A DNA stretch of 64,000 bases from NCBI GenBank assembly GCA_024345305.1, contig BRON01000001.1, forward strand, positions 2,418,001 to 2,482,000. The letters are read 5' to 3'. Under the pieces are notes generated by a model. It had not been told where the DNA came from and did no database searches. It worked only from the letters and a program-made list of their open reading frames with translations. Positions within the stretch are counted from its first letter, which is position 1; every line of letters starts with the position of its first letter. Of the stretch, positions 23,649-35,250 are shown piece after piece. The translations under genes were made by a program, and so were the position numbers. The stretch comes from Mrakia gelida (taxonomy: Eukaryota; Basidiomycota; Tremellomycetes; Cystofilobasidiales; Mrakiaceae).

Positions 23649-26600
23649 GGCTGAGGAGGAGAGGTGATTGATGAAGAGGTTGTCGAGCCGCCGACGTTCG
23701 AGTTCGAGTTCGAGTTGCTGGCAGGACTGGTTTCGAACTGTACAAAGGAAATGAAGGGTCAGCCACCCACCTCGAGTCGGTGAAAATGGCGAAAGGTACA
23801 GCACTCACGATGAGAGAGTACGGTATAGGTACTCCAGGAGCCAAGGAAGGGAACGTCTTCGCGTCTTCGACGGCTTGAGCGAGCATCGCGTGATGCTTCG
23901 CTCCCAAGGGCATCACGTCTCCAAAGCGTTCGAGAGCAGTCCTGCCGAATGCCATGAGCAGGAGCAAGGTCAGACGAGCAAGAAGCGGAAGAGAGAGAGT
24001 TAAGCGAAACGAAGCGAAAGCTTACAAGAAGATGGCGATCTCTCCAAGAGCGGATTCGGCTGCGACCTTGTTCGATGTGAACAACAAGGCTTGGTAGAAT
24101 CGAGCTAGGACTCGACCAGCGTAGAACCAGCAGTAGGAGGTGAAGGGTGCGAGGCCGGAGAAGCTGGGGAAAAAGACAAGACGGGAGGTCAGCTCGACGA
24201 AGAGGACGCGTTTAAACATCGAACGAGGGAGACTGCTGACTCGAACGAGGTTGAGAGGAGGGAGTGGATCATGTTGAGGACGTCTGTGGGAGGAAGGAGG
24301 AGTAAGAACGTCAGCAAGGGCGAGGGGTGGAAGAGGTAAAGGAAAAGAATGCGACAAACTTCGAGCTGAAGCCAGGAGTATCTTCGCGCTCGGATCGTCG
24401 CGGTCGAAGACTCGAGCGACGTCGCCGTGGAGGTACTGTTGGAGAGGACGCGATGTCAGATGCCAGCCTCCCAGACTTGGAAGAAGTATCACTAACGATG
24501 AGAGCGACATGAGGGATCGTCAAAGCTGGGTCAAAACGAATCGAAAGAAGACGCATCGAGTCAGCTCATCCTCTCATCTGGTCCTCGTCCTCGTCCTCGT
24601 TGGCCTCACAGTCGACTCACCAAGGAACAGATCAGCATCAAACCCCTCTCCAGTACCATCAGCACCTCCCAGCGCATCCCTCATCCCCCTCGGGAACGAA
24701 TCCCTGAACCCCTCAATTCCTCGCTCGACCTCCTGGAACGCAGCCGTCGAGCGAGGGTCGTCCAGGCTGCTGCTCGCTCCGACGTTCTTGGCTTTCCTGC
24801 TGACGAACCTCCTATTGAAGACTTGGACGCGAGCGAGGAGGAGGACGGCTTTGATGTGGAGGACGAAGGAGCTGGGAACGAAGGGAAATGAGAGGTCAGT
24901 GTCGAAGACGGAGGAGCGGGAGATGGAGGGCGAGGGAAACGACGAACTCGGTATGCTCAAGAGGATGGAACGAGAACACGTCCGGCGAGTTGAGAGTTTG
25001 AGGGTTTGTCTTGACATCTCTCGAGCTCTGACAGCACCCACTGAAGAGGTCAGCAGCCGAAGCGTCCTTTCTTCCATCGACGCGATTCGATTCAAAACCA
25101 CTCACCTCCGCACCCTCCCACGTCCGACTCGGCAGCTCAACCTCCACATCCCTCTCGTCACTCATCATCCCCACATACCCGGAGCTCACGACACTTCTCC
25201 GATCGCTCACGAGCGCCAACCAGAACACCCTCCTCCTCTGCTCAGCCTCGACCGGATCCTCAGTCTGGACGAAGGAGGATGGAGGACGTTGGGTTGCTCC
25301 GAACTCGCTTTGGACGAGGGGAGGATTGGTTAAGGATTGGAGGAGGGGAGGGAGGTACAAAGAGAGGGGGATGGAGAGGCGGAGGGAGTAGGCGCTGGGT
25401 GGGAGGGTGGGTGGAGGAGAGAAGAGGAGGGAGGAGGGTCAGGACGCGTCCGTTCGTTTTGTTTCGTTCGGAGGAGGCATGGAAGGGTAAATGCAAATAA
25501 GGGGAGATACGCACGACTGAACCCAATTCTGAACCCATCGACCAACTTGATGATCGAACGCTTCGAGAACGACGGAGGCTGCACCGAAACCGAAACCAAA
25601 ATCAGAACCTTCTTCGTCGCGTCAGTTCCTTTTCCCCCCCCCTCCCTTCCTCGCTCTTCCGACCTTCTCCTTCCTGAAGAGTAAGAGAGAGGATAACCCA
25701 CCCATAACCAACTCAACCAACCTCTCCCCTCTAACCATGCCCTCCTCGATCCCCTCCTTCGCGAACCTCGCGTGCTTCTCCTCGAACTCCTCAAACCCTC
25801 CACCCTCGCTCGAGCGGACCTCCTCCCTCCCACAGTGTCGAGCAGCGATGGCGCAGATGGCGTGGATTAGAGGTGTAGGTGGGTAGGAAGGGTGGGTGGG
25901 TGAGAGGGTGAGGAGGGTGGGGAGGAAGGCCGACTTTGGGAAACGACGCGACGAGGGAACGAAGGAAAAGGAGGTCAGGACGAGAGCGACGAGAGTGGGA
26001 AAGAAGCAAGTGGGAGGTGAGGTGAGGTGGGTGGATGGTGCGCAAACGCACCTTATCAAACATCTTCGGAATCGTTGGAACCTTGTCGAAGAACGCTTCA
26101 ACGAGGGCGAGGAGGAGGTCGGGAGGAGGGAGGGTTGAAGGGTACCGTTCCTCGATGAAGGCGGCGGCGTTGCTGGAGCCTTGTACGGTCTCGTGGCCAT
26201 CTAGAACATGGGAAGGATCGTAGGAGTCGTTGTTGTTGAGGTTGTTCGAAGTCGAAGCGAACGACGCAGGCGGGAAATCAAAACTCGAAGACTTCTCGAC
26301 CGGCTGAACGAAAGGTTTGGGAGGGTTGAGGGACGTCCAGCGATCGATGGCGAAAGTGCGGTGGATGTCGTAGGTGGAGCGGTCGGGTGGGAGGTGGGGT
26401 TGAGGTTGGGTAGGTGGGTTGGGGGAGTAGGGTCGTGAGGAGGAGGAGAGGGGTGCGTTGGAGGATGGTGGTGCGAAGCCTGGTAGGAAGAGTGGATGGG
26501 AGGGGAGGAGGGAGGTTCGGTGTTCGTTCGTATGTGTTATATATGGGGTGAAGCTCGTTGAGGTTGATGGAGGTCCTCCTGGATCGACGACGTGTTCTGG

Positions 26601-27280
26601 AAAGGAACGAAGAACGAGACGAAAGCGAGGCGCGAATCAGCCCACCTTGCCTCATCATCCAACTCCAGCACATCTATTACTACCAGAACGCACCTCTCCC
26701 CTTCCCCTTCTCCCTAACCTTCACTCCCCCAGAGCTCTTCGCGTGCTTGTTCGCTCGCTCGCTCGACTCGTCGTCCCAAGTGCACGAAGGGTTCGGCGGA
26801 GGAGGAGGAGCTGATCCTGACGCTGCTGAGGAGGCGAGGACAAGAGCTGAATGAGTCTTCGTGCAGGGTGCACAGAAAGGTCGTTTGGCGTCGCAGCGGA
26901 GTTTCTTCTTGCCTGGATGGGGGAGGGGAAGAGAGACGCGAGGGACGGACCGCGAGGGAGGTCAGCGAGAGGGACAAGGCGAGGTTGGGTTGAGCCTCTT
27001 TTTGGAGAGGTAGGTTGAGGACGTACGACACTGAAGGATCGAAGAGAGAGTGTAGACAAGGATGGGAAGAAGGATGAAGGGTCAGCTTCAGTCTTTGAGG
27101 CCTTTGAGGGCTGAAGGATGGGAGGGGGGAGCCGTCGATTCGTCGAGCTTGACGTCTTCATCCCTCCGTCCTTTCCCCTGAACGAACCTGATGGCAAGCC
27201 CTTCCCTTGGGCAGGTGAGCATGACCTGCTGAGGTGATACCGAGCTGGATCTCCTCGCTGGTTCCTTGAGATGGGTCCAT
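23603..27280 (-). CDS. Zn2Cys6 transcription factor with fungal_trans domain
   Basis: Nuclear regulator read from ATG at 27280 to TAG at 23603 with many introns. The zinc cluster is assembled from three exons: one ending GRACHQ at 27188, a 4-nt exon TGTC at 27027-27030, and one beginning at 26912. Together they give CHQCRKKKLRCDAKRPFCAPC, i.e. Cys-x2-Cys-x6-Cys-x6-Cys-x2-Cys, with the sixth cysteine following in NPSCTW. The middle region matches the fungal_trans (PF04082-type) domain: EAFFDKVPTIPKMFDK, AICAIAARHC, and EAEQRRRVFWLALVSDR followed by an SG motif. The C-terminus is Asn/Ser/Pro/Thr-rich. The target genes are unknown. It is divergent from the PNRC/EDC1-like gene. Confidence 0.8.
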
Positions 27281-27848
27281 CGAGAGATGGTGACGGTTCG
27301 AAGCGAGGAGGAAGAGCTCGCTGTCGTCGAAGGCCATCTCCGTCAGCTTCCCCTCCTTTCAGGCGTTGCTATGGAGAGATCGAGGTCGAAAGAAGGCGCT
27401 CTCCCTTCGTGTTTATCCGAGATCGCGTGGCGTGTTCCAAAACAAGACGAGGAGCTGGTTCGAGTCGAAATGAAACGGGGAGGGAAGCATCGAGAGAGCT
27501 CAACAAGCCCGTCGGCGTCGCTGGTCTTGAGTTCGTTCCTCAGCGGCCCAGAGTGAAGCTATTCGATCAGAATTTTTCGCAGAGCGGCTCTCAGACCTTA
27601 GATCTTGCTCATCAGATTTTCCTGTATATTTCTCGTCTGTTTTGTGGATCCAAAAAGTTTGAAAAAGCACGTCGCGAAGGGGGGACCCTGCGGAATCGAG
27701 TGCCTCCTCCTTCCTCTCCCTCCCTTGATTCCCTTTGTCCCTTCGTTCTCCATTCTGCTCAAAATCTCGTTCTCATCTCTCGCTCTCCCCCTTCCCTTCC
27801 ACTCACCCCCTCCCCCTCCCCCCTTCCCTCTCTCTTCTTTTCTCGGCC
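27281..27848. promoter_or_regulatory. Divergent promoter region
   Basis: It separates the start of the Zn2Cys6 gene (-, 27280) from the start of the PNRC/EDC1-like gene (+, 27849), so both promoters must lie here. The last 150 bases before 27849 are almost pure pyrimidine on the + strand, a common feature just upstream of fungal start codons. No specific operator was identified. Confidence 0.6.
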
Positions 27849-29748
27849 ATGTCTGTTATGCTCTCGCATTACCCTCCCTCTCCCTCCTCCCTTCTTCGTT
27901 CTTCCTCGCCCAGCTCGCCTAGTCCTCGACGAGTTCGTTCGAATCCTCCTCAGTCTCGTCCTTCAGCTCGGGCCATGTCGAATCTTCAGGTCAACTCAAC
28001 AGTCACCCCAGGTCTCCTATCTCTATCAAGACCACCATCCAACCAACGCTCGAAACAACCTACAGCAGCAAAGAAACAGCAGGGAGAATCAAAGGTAAGC
28101 AAGACCACCACGGCTTCACTCCACCCATCTTCGTTCCTCCCTCCTTCCGTCTCGACCGCATACAACGACTCCACCAGCTCCTCCAGAGTCCTCTCTCCAC
28201 CTGGATACTCGATTTGGAGGAGGATGGATCGAAGGAAGGGAGGGAAGGGAGGTCTCGATCCGGATGGGTCACCTGAACGACTCCTCTCCTCCCCTCCCCT
28301 TCCCTCCTCTTGTCTCAGCCTCCCAATGCAGCCTTCTCCCTTCCTCCCGTCCTCTCCTCCATGCTGACCATACCCTCCCTTCTCGCTTCTTCCACTTCTC
28401 AGTCGGAACAACAACCTCCTCGAACTCCCCAACCTAAGCTCGTCCCTTCCAACTCCAACGACTCCTCTTCCAAACCCAACCCCTCCACCGCCAAACCAAG
28501 CACGACGGCTGCCACCACCACCTCCTCGTCCGACGCCATCCCCCAACCTACCGTCCCTCAGGTTCCTACTCCCGGAAAGCAACGTCGCACTCGTCGTCCC
28601 AAACGATCCAACTCCGATCCTCTCTTCCCCACTCCTTCGTTCCCAAAGGAGAACCAACAAGACGTCGACGAATCACCAAAGACCTCCAACCCTCCTCGAA
28701 CTCCTGGACCCTCCTCTTCCACTCCCTCAGGAAAGGCCTCCTCGCCACCTCGAGCATCGACTTCGGATCAGTCCCTAGGTCCCAACACTCCTACCCCAGC
28801 TTCCAAGTCAGCCCGCGCTCGAGGAGGAGGAGGTGGTGGAGGAAGAAGGAACGAGAAGTCGTCAACGACCCTCGTCGCAGAGCCGACTCCTATCCCTTCC
28901 TCTCGCGCTCCTCCAGAGGCCGACCCCAACGAACATCTCTACCACTCGGCACCCTCGGAGTCGTCGTTCATGCTCGGACCTGAGCCTGCTGCTCCTTCGG
29001 GAGACGGCAAGCGAGCTCGAGGCAGGTCGGGGAAGGCGAGCAAGAAGAAGGAAGGCAGTGGTGGTAGCGGTCGAGAGGATGCGTTCGTGCTCGATGAGGA
29101 GGAAGGGAAGGTCTGGGATATGCCTGAGAAGAAGGGAACGGATCAGCTTACCGTGAGTATCCATCGTCGTCGAGTCGCTCACTCGCCCTCGGCCCTCAGC
29201 TTGAACTGAGCGTGCCTCGTCTCCTTTCCCTCCTTCCCTCCTCCCAGTGGCAGCAAAGCTTGGTTTCCTCCTCCACTCCTCAATTCAGCTCCATCTCCTC
29301 TCCTTCCAACAACCGTCGCTCCTCCCCTGCGCCTCGAAACGCACGAGCAACGCTCTCCTTCAACGTCGCCGCCGTCGTCGCCCCTCAAGCGACCTCCCAG
29401 CATCGCCACACCGCTTCCCTCACCTGGCAGCAGGCCCTCCTCCCTACCCTCCCTCCTCCCGCTCCTTCGTCGAACTCGGCTCCAGCTACCATGAGGAGAC
29501 GAAACTCGCTCTCGATGTCCGGTCTTTGCATCCACGGAACTTCCGCGACGCCGATGAGGATGGACGATTCGTCGAAGCAGAGGCACTCCATGCTTTCGGT
29601 CCTCTCCACTCCCACCAAGACGACCGCCATCATGCCCAAGGAGGACGCCGTCGGAGGTCGAGTCGGACCTCGCTACGCAGGAGGAACCTTCCAGAACTCG
29701 CCCATGGCAGGAGACCTCCCCAAGCCCAGGTTCGGAGGAAGGATGTGA
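27849..29748 (+). CDS. PNRC/EDC1-like mRNA decapping activator
   Basis: Three exons, 27849-28094, 28319-29152 and 29248-29748, all in phase 0, giving about 526 residues. The protein is mostly Ser/Pro/Thr-rich and probably disordered. The extreme C-terminus reads RYAGGTFQNSPMAGDLPKPRF, which matches the short motif Y-A-G-x-x-F-x-x-S-P followed by LP-x-P-x-F found in yeast Edc1/Edc2 and animal PNRC proteins. That motif binds the Dcp1 EVH1 domain and stimulates Dcp1-Dcp2 mRNA decapping in the cytoplasm. Lys/Arg-rich patches (RRTRRPKR; GKASKKK) could bind RNA or act as nuclear signals. An upstream in-frame start at 27735 is possible, but the pyrimidine-rich leader favours 27849. Confidence 0.75.
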
Positions 29749-31349
29749 GAGGAACGGAACGTCACCCTCCTCCTCTCTCCCTCCCCTTCCTTCTCTTCAA
29801 CACTCCTTCTTTCGTCGGTCGTCGCTCCTCGGATCATCGGTCTTCCCCTTTCATCTCTCTTTCTTTCCTTATCTCTCTCAACGGACGACCCACCAACAGG
29901 TTCTAACAACGGCCTAGGATCGTCGCTTCTCTCCTTCCCTTCCCTCGTCTCGGTCTCCCCTTCACCACTCCCTCCACCTTACATGCCCACCTCCCTCGTC
30001 AACGAACAACGCACACACACACACACTCCCTCCCTCCCTCGTCGTCGTCCCTCACTCGGTCGACCTCGCCTTTAACGATTCACGAACACGAAACTCAAAA
30101 ACGAACCCACGAACGAACAACCTCCCTCACTCCCTCCTTCCTTCCTCACGAATCAAAAGAAACCATCCTCTTCTAATCAAACGCTACCCACCCTTCCACC
30201 TCACCACCAACTCCCTCCCTCGTCTCGTCGTCCCCTCTGCCGGCTGGTCGGTCCACCCAACCTTCCAACCTTAAAACTCGCTCTCGTCGTCACGTCGTTC
30301 GGTCCCCCCACCTCCCTTTCCCCTGGCTCTCTTTCTCGCCAGCAGCGTTTGCTTTCCTCTCTTCCTTTTGCTTCGTGTAAACCCAGTATCTAGTGATCGA
30401 TCTCCCCTTCTTTCGTCTGCTTCGTTTACGTCCTTCGTTTGTTCGTTCTCGTTCATGTTGTAACTTCCCACGTCCCTTCCCTCTCTCTTTGCTTAGTCTT
30501 AGTCTTTGCTTTCGGTAGGTCTCGTTCTCCTTTAGCTCGATGGGCGTGCTGTCCATCGAAGTATGTTTCTGTCTGTGTTTCGTTTCCATACCCTGCCCCC
30601 TTACTTTATCTAGTGGTTCGTTCGTTCGTACGATTCTTGGGCCCTCTCCCCGCTCTTCCCTTTCGTTTTCGCCTCTCGTTCTCTCTTGCCTCACCTACAT
30701 GCCCCTCCTCTCTCTTTCTTCTCGCTTTCACTCTGTCTATAGTTTAGTTACCCCCCTCGTCCTCGCCTTCCTCCCTTTCTTGATCTCCCCGCTCCCCGCT
30801 CCCTCTACCTTTTGCTCTCGTCCCCGTCCCGCCCGTCTCGACTCTTTCGCCTCCTAGCCTCCCCAGCCTCTCTTACCTACGTACTTCCTTACCTCTTTGT
30901 GCTCTTCTCAACAAGAGACCTTCCCTCCCCTTCGAAATGCGATTCAACTTGCTCTTTTTCGAAACCTCCCTCCCTCCCTTTTCTCGTCGTTCGATCTGAG
31001 CGTTTTCGTTCCGAGAGCGATAGATGAGGCGAGAAAGGTACGCGGTGGAGGCAGAGAGGAAAGAGAATGGGGCGTGAAGAGAGAGGTGCAGGGTCTGGGA
31101 ACAAGAGGGAGAAGGAGGGAGGGGGACGAGACGAGACGAGACGACGCGCCGTTCGTTCCCTTCGTCTCTGCGTTGTCTTCGCATGCCACTCCCGTTTTTT
31201 TGCTCCCTCTTGGCCATCGAGCACGGGCAGGTGGGATGATAAGGTGTTCATGGATACAACAAGCAAAAGCAAACGGAGAGCAAAAAGAGAGAACGAGCGA
31301 AAGAGAAAGCGTCCGTCGTCCGAGGGGACGAGGGGACGGTCGTCGATCT
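29749..31349. other. Long convergent spacer, no gene
   Basis: 1.6 kb between the PNRC/EDC1-like stop and the 6-phosphogluconate dehydrogenase stop. It is strongly pyrimidine-rich on the + strand from 29760 to about 30980 and contains the CA repeat. The open frames in it follow base composition only. It may be one or two long 3' UTRs. Confidence 0.45.
30012..30026. repeat. CA microsatellite
   Basis: A perfect CA run of seven and a half units in the convergent spacer. Confidence 0.9.
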
Positions 31350-34300
31350 TTAAGCGTTGTAGGTCGAGGCGGAGCTGAGTGTATCGAGAGTAAAAGGAGG
31401 GGGTGCAGAAGAAAGTGGGTCAGCCGAAGAAAGAGAGGGACGAGGAACAAAAAAACGAAGAGCGCGATTCGTCGACTCACATGTTCCCACCTCGTCCGGT
31501 CCAGTTCACGTGAATGTCCTCTCCAGTCTTCAGTCGAGCGTTTTCCTTTCCGGGAAGGACCTTGAAGGTGTGGGCTGGCGAGCGCGAAGACGAAGGGGAG
31601 GGAAGTCAGCGACGCGTCGGGTTCGAGAAAGAAGAGGTAAAAATGTTCGCGACTGACCCCCAAAGTAATCCCTCTGGGCCTGGATGAGGTTCGCAGGGAC
31701 GGTTTCGGATCTGTATCCATCGAAGAAGGACAAGGCGGTAGAGTGGGAGGGGATCTGCGAGGTAGAAGGGGTGGGGTTCAGTTTGAGCGACGAGATCGAG
31801 CGAACGAGGAAAGGGAGGATGGGATTGGTACGAACGGGAACACCCCACATCACACTCTGAGCAACGACTCGTCTCCATCCGGGTTGGGCTTTGGCGATAG
31901 CGGCGGAGAAGCTGTGAAAAGGAGGAGCGGGATGGGGGAAGGCGTCAGCGAACGAGAGGAAGAGAGACGCGACGCGTGTGCGAGACTCACAAGTCGTCAA
32001 GAAGGAGGTTCTCGAGATCAGGAGTCTTCTGGAAGGCCTTGGTGATGTCTCCGAGGAAAACGGACTTGATGATGCATCCTCCTCGCCACATGGAAGCGAG
32101 ACCGGCGTTGTTGAGCTCCCATTTGTACTGTAAAGCGAAGTGTCGTCGAAACGAGACTGAGTCAGCGCGAGTTTTGAGAGCCGAGTGATAGTCGAGGAGG
32201 GCACGAACTGACCTCCTTAGCAGCTTCCCTCATGAGCATGTAACCCTGAGCGTAGGAGATGATCTTGGAAGCGTAGAGAGCTTGCTCGAGATCATCGCTG
32301 GAGAAGAAGAGGGACAAAAAGAACGGACGAAGGTCAGCTCCAGCTCGTTTCCTCGACGATTCGAACGACGAGAAGGCGATCAACTCACATGAACTGCTGC
32401 TTGTCTCCGGTGAAGGCGACCTTCTTGGGTCCAGAGGTGACCTTGGAAGCTCGAGTTCGCTCCTCCTTGATGGCCGAAAGGCATCGAGCGAAGACGGCCT
32501 CTCCGATGAGGGTGACGGGCATTCCGAGGTCGAGAGCGTTGATGGCGGCCCACTTTCCGGTTCCCTTCTGCCCGGCCTTGCTATGAGTGGGGAAGAGAAG
32601 AGAAGGAGGTGTGAGATCGAGAGAGAACGCGAGAGATTCGTGGCGATGGAGGGAGAGAAAGGACGAACTCGAGGATCTTGTTGACCATGGGCTCTCCATC
32701 GTCGTCGTTGTACTTGAGGATTTCGGAGGTGACTTAGAGACGATGAAAGACGAAAAGTTCAGCTACTGGAAGGCGTCGAGCGACGCCGAGGTCAGTCGGT
32801 TGAAACGAAACGAAAGTCGACTCACTTTGGATCAGGTAGGAGTCAAGAGCTCGAGTGTTCCACTTGGCGAGGATGTCGGCAATCTCAGAGGGGTGGAGAC
32901 CGAGTCCTGCGAGATGGAGAGAAGGAGAGGAGGTTAAACGAAAGCTCGAGGATCAGGGAGAGAGAGACGCGTCGAACCAACCTCTCTGTTCAACCGAAAG
33001 GCGAAAGAAGAGTCAGCGATCGCTCTTGAGGTGTAGAGTGAAGTCTAGAACTAACCTGAAGGATGTCGTAGGCCTCAGCGATGAGCTGCATGTCTCCGTA
33101 CTCGATACCTAGAAAGAAGAGGAAAACAAACAGAAGCGGTCGTGAGTCGGCTGTTCGAATCGAGTGAGGCTTAGAGTTTCGAAGCTCGAGCTCACCGTTG
33201 TGGACCTGAGAGCGAGAGGAGCATAGTGGCAGATGTCAGTAGAGCTCAGATGACTAAGTTCACAGGAGGGAGCGAGCTGACCATCTTGACTGGAAGGAAC
33301 AAAACGAGGAACGAAACGCACGACGCGAGTCAGCTTTCGTTCGCGAACATCTCTACTTTCCTCTTCGAGAGAGGATCAAGACTCACCGTAGTGTCCAGAA
33401 CCAGTTCCACCGACCCAATCACAGCATGGCTCGTCTCCGTGAGGTCCAGCGACCTGAGCGGCAGTCTTCTCTGTGAGAGCCGGAAAGCCAAAGTAGCGTC
33501 GAGGTCAGCTTCGCCTCAACGCGACGCTCCTCCTTCAATTTTCCTCGCACTCCTCTTGCGCACCCTCGCGCGGATGAAAAGAGCAGAGCGGACTCACGGA
33601 AGATCTCCTTGATCTCAGGCCAGGCTGCAGCAGATCCTCCAGGCATCAACGACGGACCGTATCGAGCTCCCTCCTCTCCTCCCGAGACTCCCATCCCAAC
33701 GAACAGCAGGCCCTTCGCCTCAAGCTCCGCGCATCGACGGATGGAGTCTGGGTAGTGAGAGTTTCCTCCGTCGATGATGATGTCTCCCTTCTCCATGACA
33801 GCGGAGAGCTGCTTGATGAGCGCGTCGACGGGGTTTCCAGCTTGAACAAGGAGGACGACTGTACGGCGAGGAATCACAGAGTGAAAAGTTGAGACTCAGC
33901 TCGAAAAGAAGCGAAGAAGTCAGATCTCGAGAAGTGAAGAGAGATGACGAACCCTTTCGGGGAGTCTTGAGTTTCGAGACGAGCTCCTCAATGGAGTGAG
34001 CGCCGGTGATTTGAGTGCCTGGTTCAAAGAGATACAGAGAGCGAGTCAACAACCCGTGGGGGGGAGTAAAAAGATCGAGAAGAGCTGCTCGGCCAGAGGG
34101 GGGGAGAAACGCGACGAACCCTTCGCCTCGTTGGCAAGGAAATGGTCGACCTTCGACGTCGTTCGGTTGTAAGCGACGACTTTGAAGCCTCTGATCGAAG
34201 GTAGCGAGGAAAAGATGCAGTCATGATCAGGCTGATCAGTAAGACGTCATTCGGAAGGTGAGAGAAGGAGTACAAAAGTGGCAGGACGAAGGACAGACGA

Positions 34301-34751
34301 CTGACTTGTCGTTCTGAGACGAAGGAAGAAGCGGGGAAGCAGGGGAGAAGGAGAGTTCAACGTCAGCTCGAGAATATTTTGCTCTTCGATGAGAAGCGCG
34401 GGATCTTGTGAAGAGGTGGAGAATAGGCATACCATGTTGAGAATCAAATTCTGGCCCTGTGGGAGCGAAGCGGAAAGAGAAAGAGAAGAAAAAAGTTGGG
34501 AGGGAGGGAGGGCGACGTGAGCTCGACGTTTCTGGTTCTCTTTGCCACTGGACGTCCGAGGGATCGAAACGAGGTGAGGCTCGACGTACCATGACGGCGA
34601 GTCCGACGAGTCCGCTGATGAGTGAAGATTTGAGGGCAAAGCGAAGAGGACGAAGGGAGGGATGATGGTCAGCGATCCTTTTCCATCTCCCCTCTTCCCT
34701 CAGTCCGTCAGAGTCAAGAGACGCCTGTAGAACTCACATATCAGAAGACAT
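31350..34751 (-). CDS. GND1: 6-phosphogluconate dehydrogenase, decarboxylating
   Basis: Cytosolic pentose phosphate enzyme that oxidises and decarboxylates 6-phosphogluconate to ribulose 5-phosphate and makes NADPH. About 21 exons encode about 490 residues, the usual length. Landmarks in order: the Rossmann start [28 protein letters not shown]; the substrate loop [31 protein letters not shown]; the catalytic region [19 protein letters not shown] with Lys and His; [16 protein letters not shown]-like [26 protein letters not shown] split by an intron; and a C-terminus ending STYNA. The catalytic motif is spread over tiny exons: TCAAGATG at 33282-33289 (8 nt) and GTCCACAACG at 33196-33205 (10 nt); a 4-nt exon AGAG lies at 32982-32985. 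Every junction restores the conserved sequence, which confirms them. Confidence 0.95.
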
Positions 34752-35250
34752 GTGGTTGATGAGTGGGGGGTAGAAGAGTGAAGGTGTAGGACGGAAGAAA
34801 GAGGGGTGGTGATGGTGGTTGAGAGCCAAGGGAGGAAGGAGGACGAGGGAGAAGCGAGACCTCACCGATTTCGTCTCCTCGACCTCCCAACCAAACAGAT
34901 GAGCAGTTCAAAACTGACCGAGACCTGATTTGTGAAAGTTTCGCAGGCGATGGCCGTTTTTGGTATTGAGGAGGACGAAGGGCTCGCCAATATGGCTCGA
35001 CGTTCGTCCGGCTCCAGCGAGGGATCGAGAAACGCGTCGTCGAAGTCGCAGTCGAACTTGCCCTTCTCCTCTCGTTCGCCTTCCCCTGGACGATATCTGG
35101 AGATGCGAAACAACTTGTCTAGAATGGAATCTTTGTCAGTTCTGGCTGACTTGGGAACAGATAAGCGAGGTGGCGACCACGAACTCACGAAGCGAAAAAC
35201 ACGAGCAGGTCGAAGAGGGGTCTCATCGAATCGTCAGTAAGCTAGCGGAG
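34752..35250. other. Spacer upstream of the 6PGD gene
   Basis: It holds the 6-phosphogluconate dehydrogenase promoter and the 3' flank of the arrestin-like gene. Both strands have open frames of about 100 codons at 34860-35240, but neither has a domain, a clear start or good splice sites, so I do not call a gene. Confidence 0.4.

Noticed and set aside
30870..31720. Several 100-258-codon frames on both strands near the end of the 6-phosphogluconate dehydrogenase gene
   Set aside because: They overlap its terminal exons and introns or the CT-rich spacer, start without conserved sequence, and have no domain.
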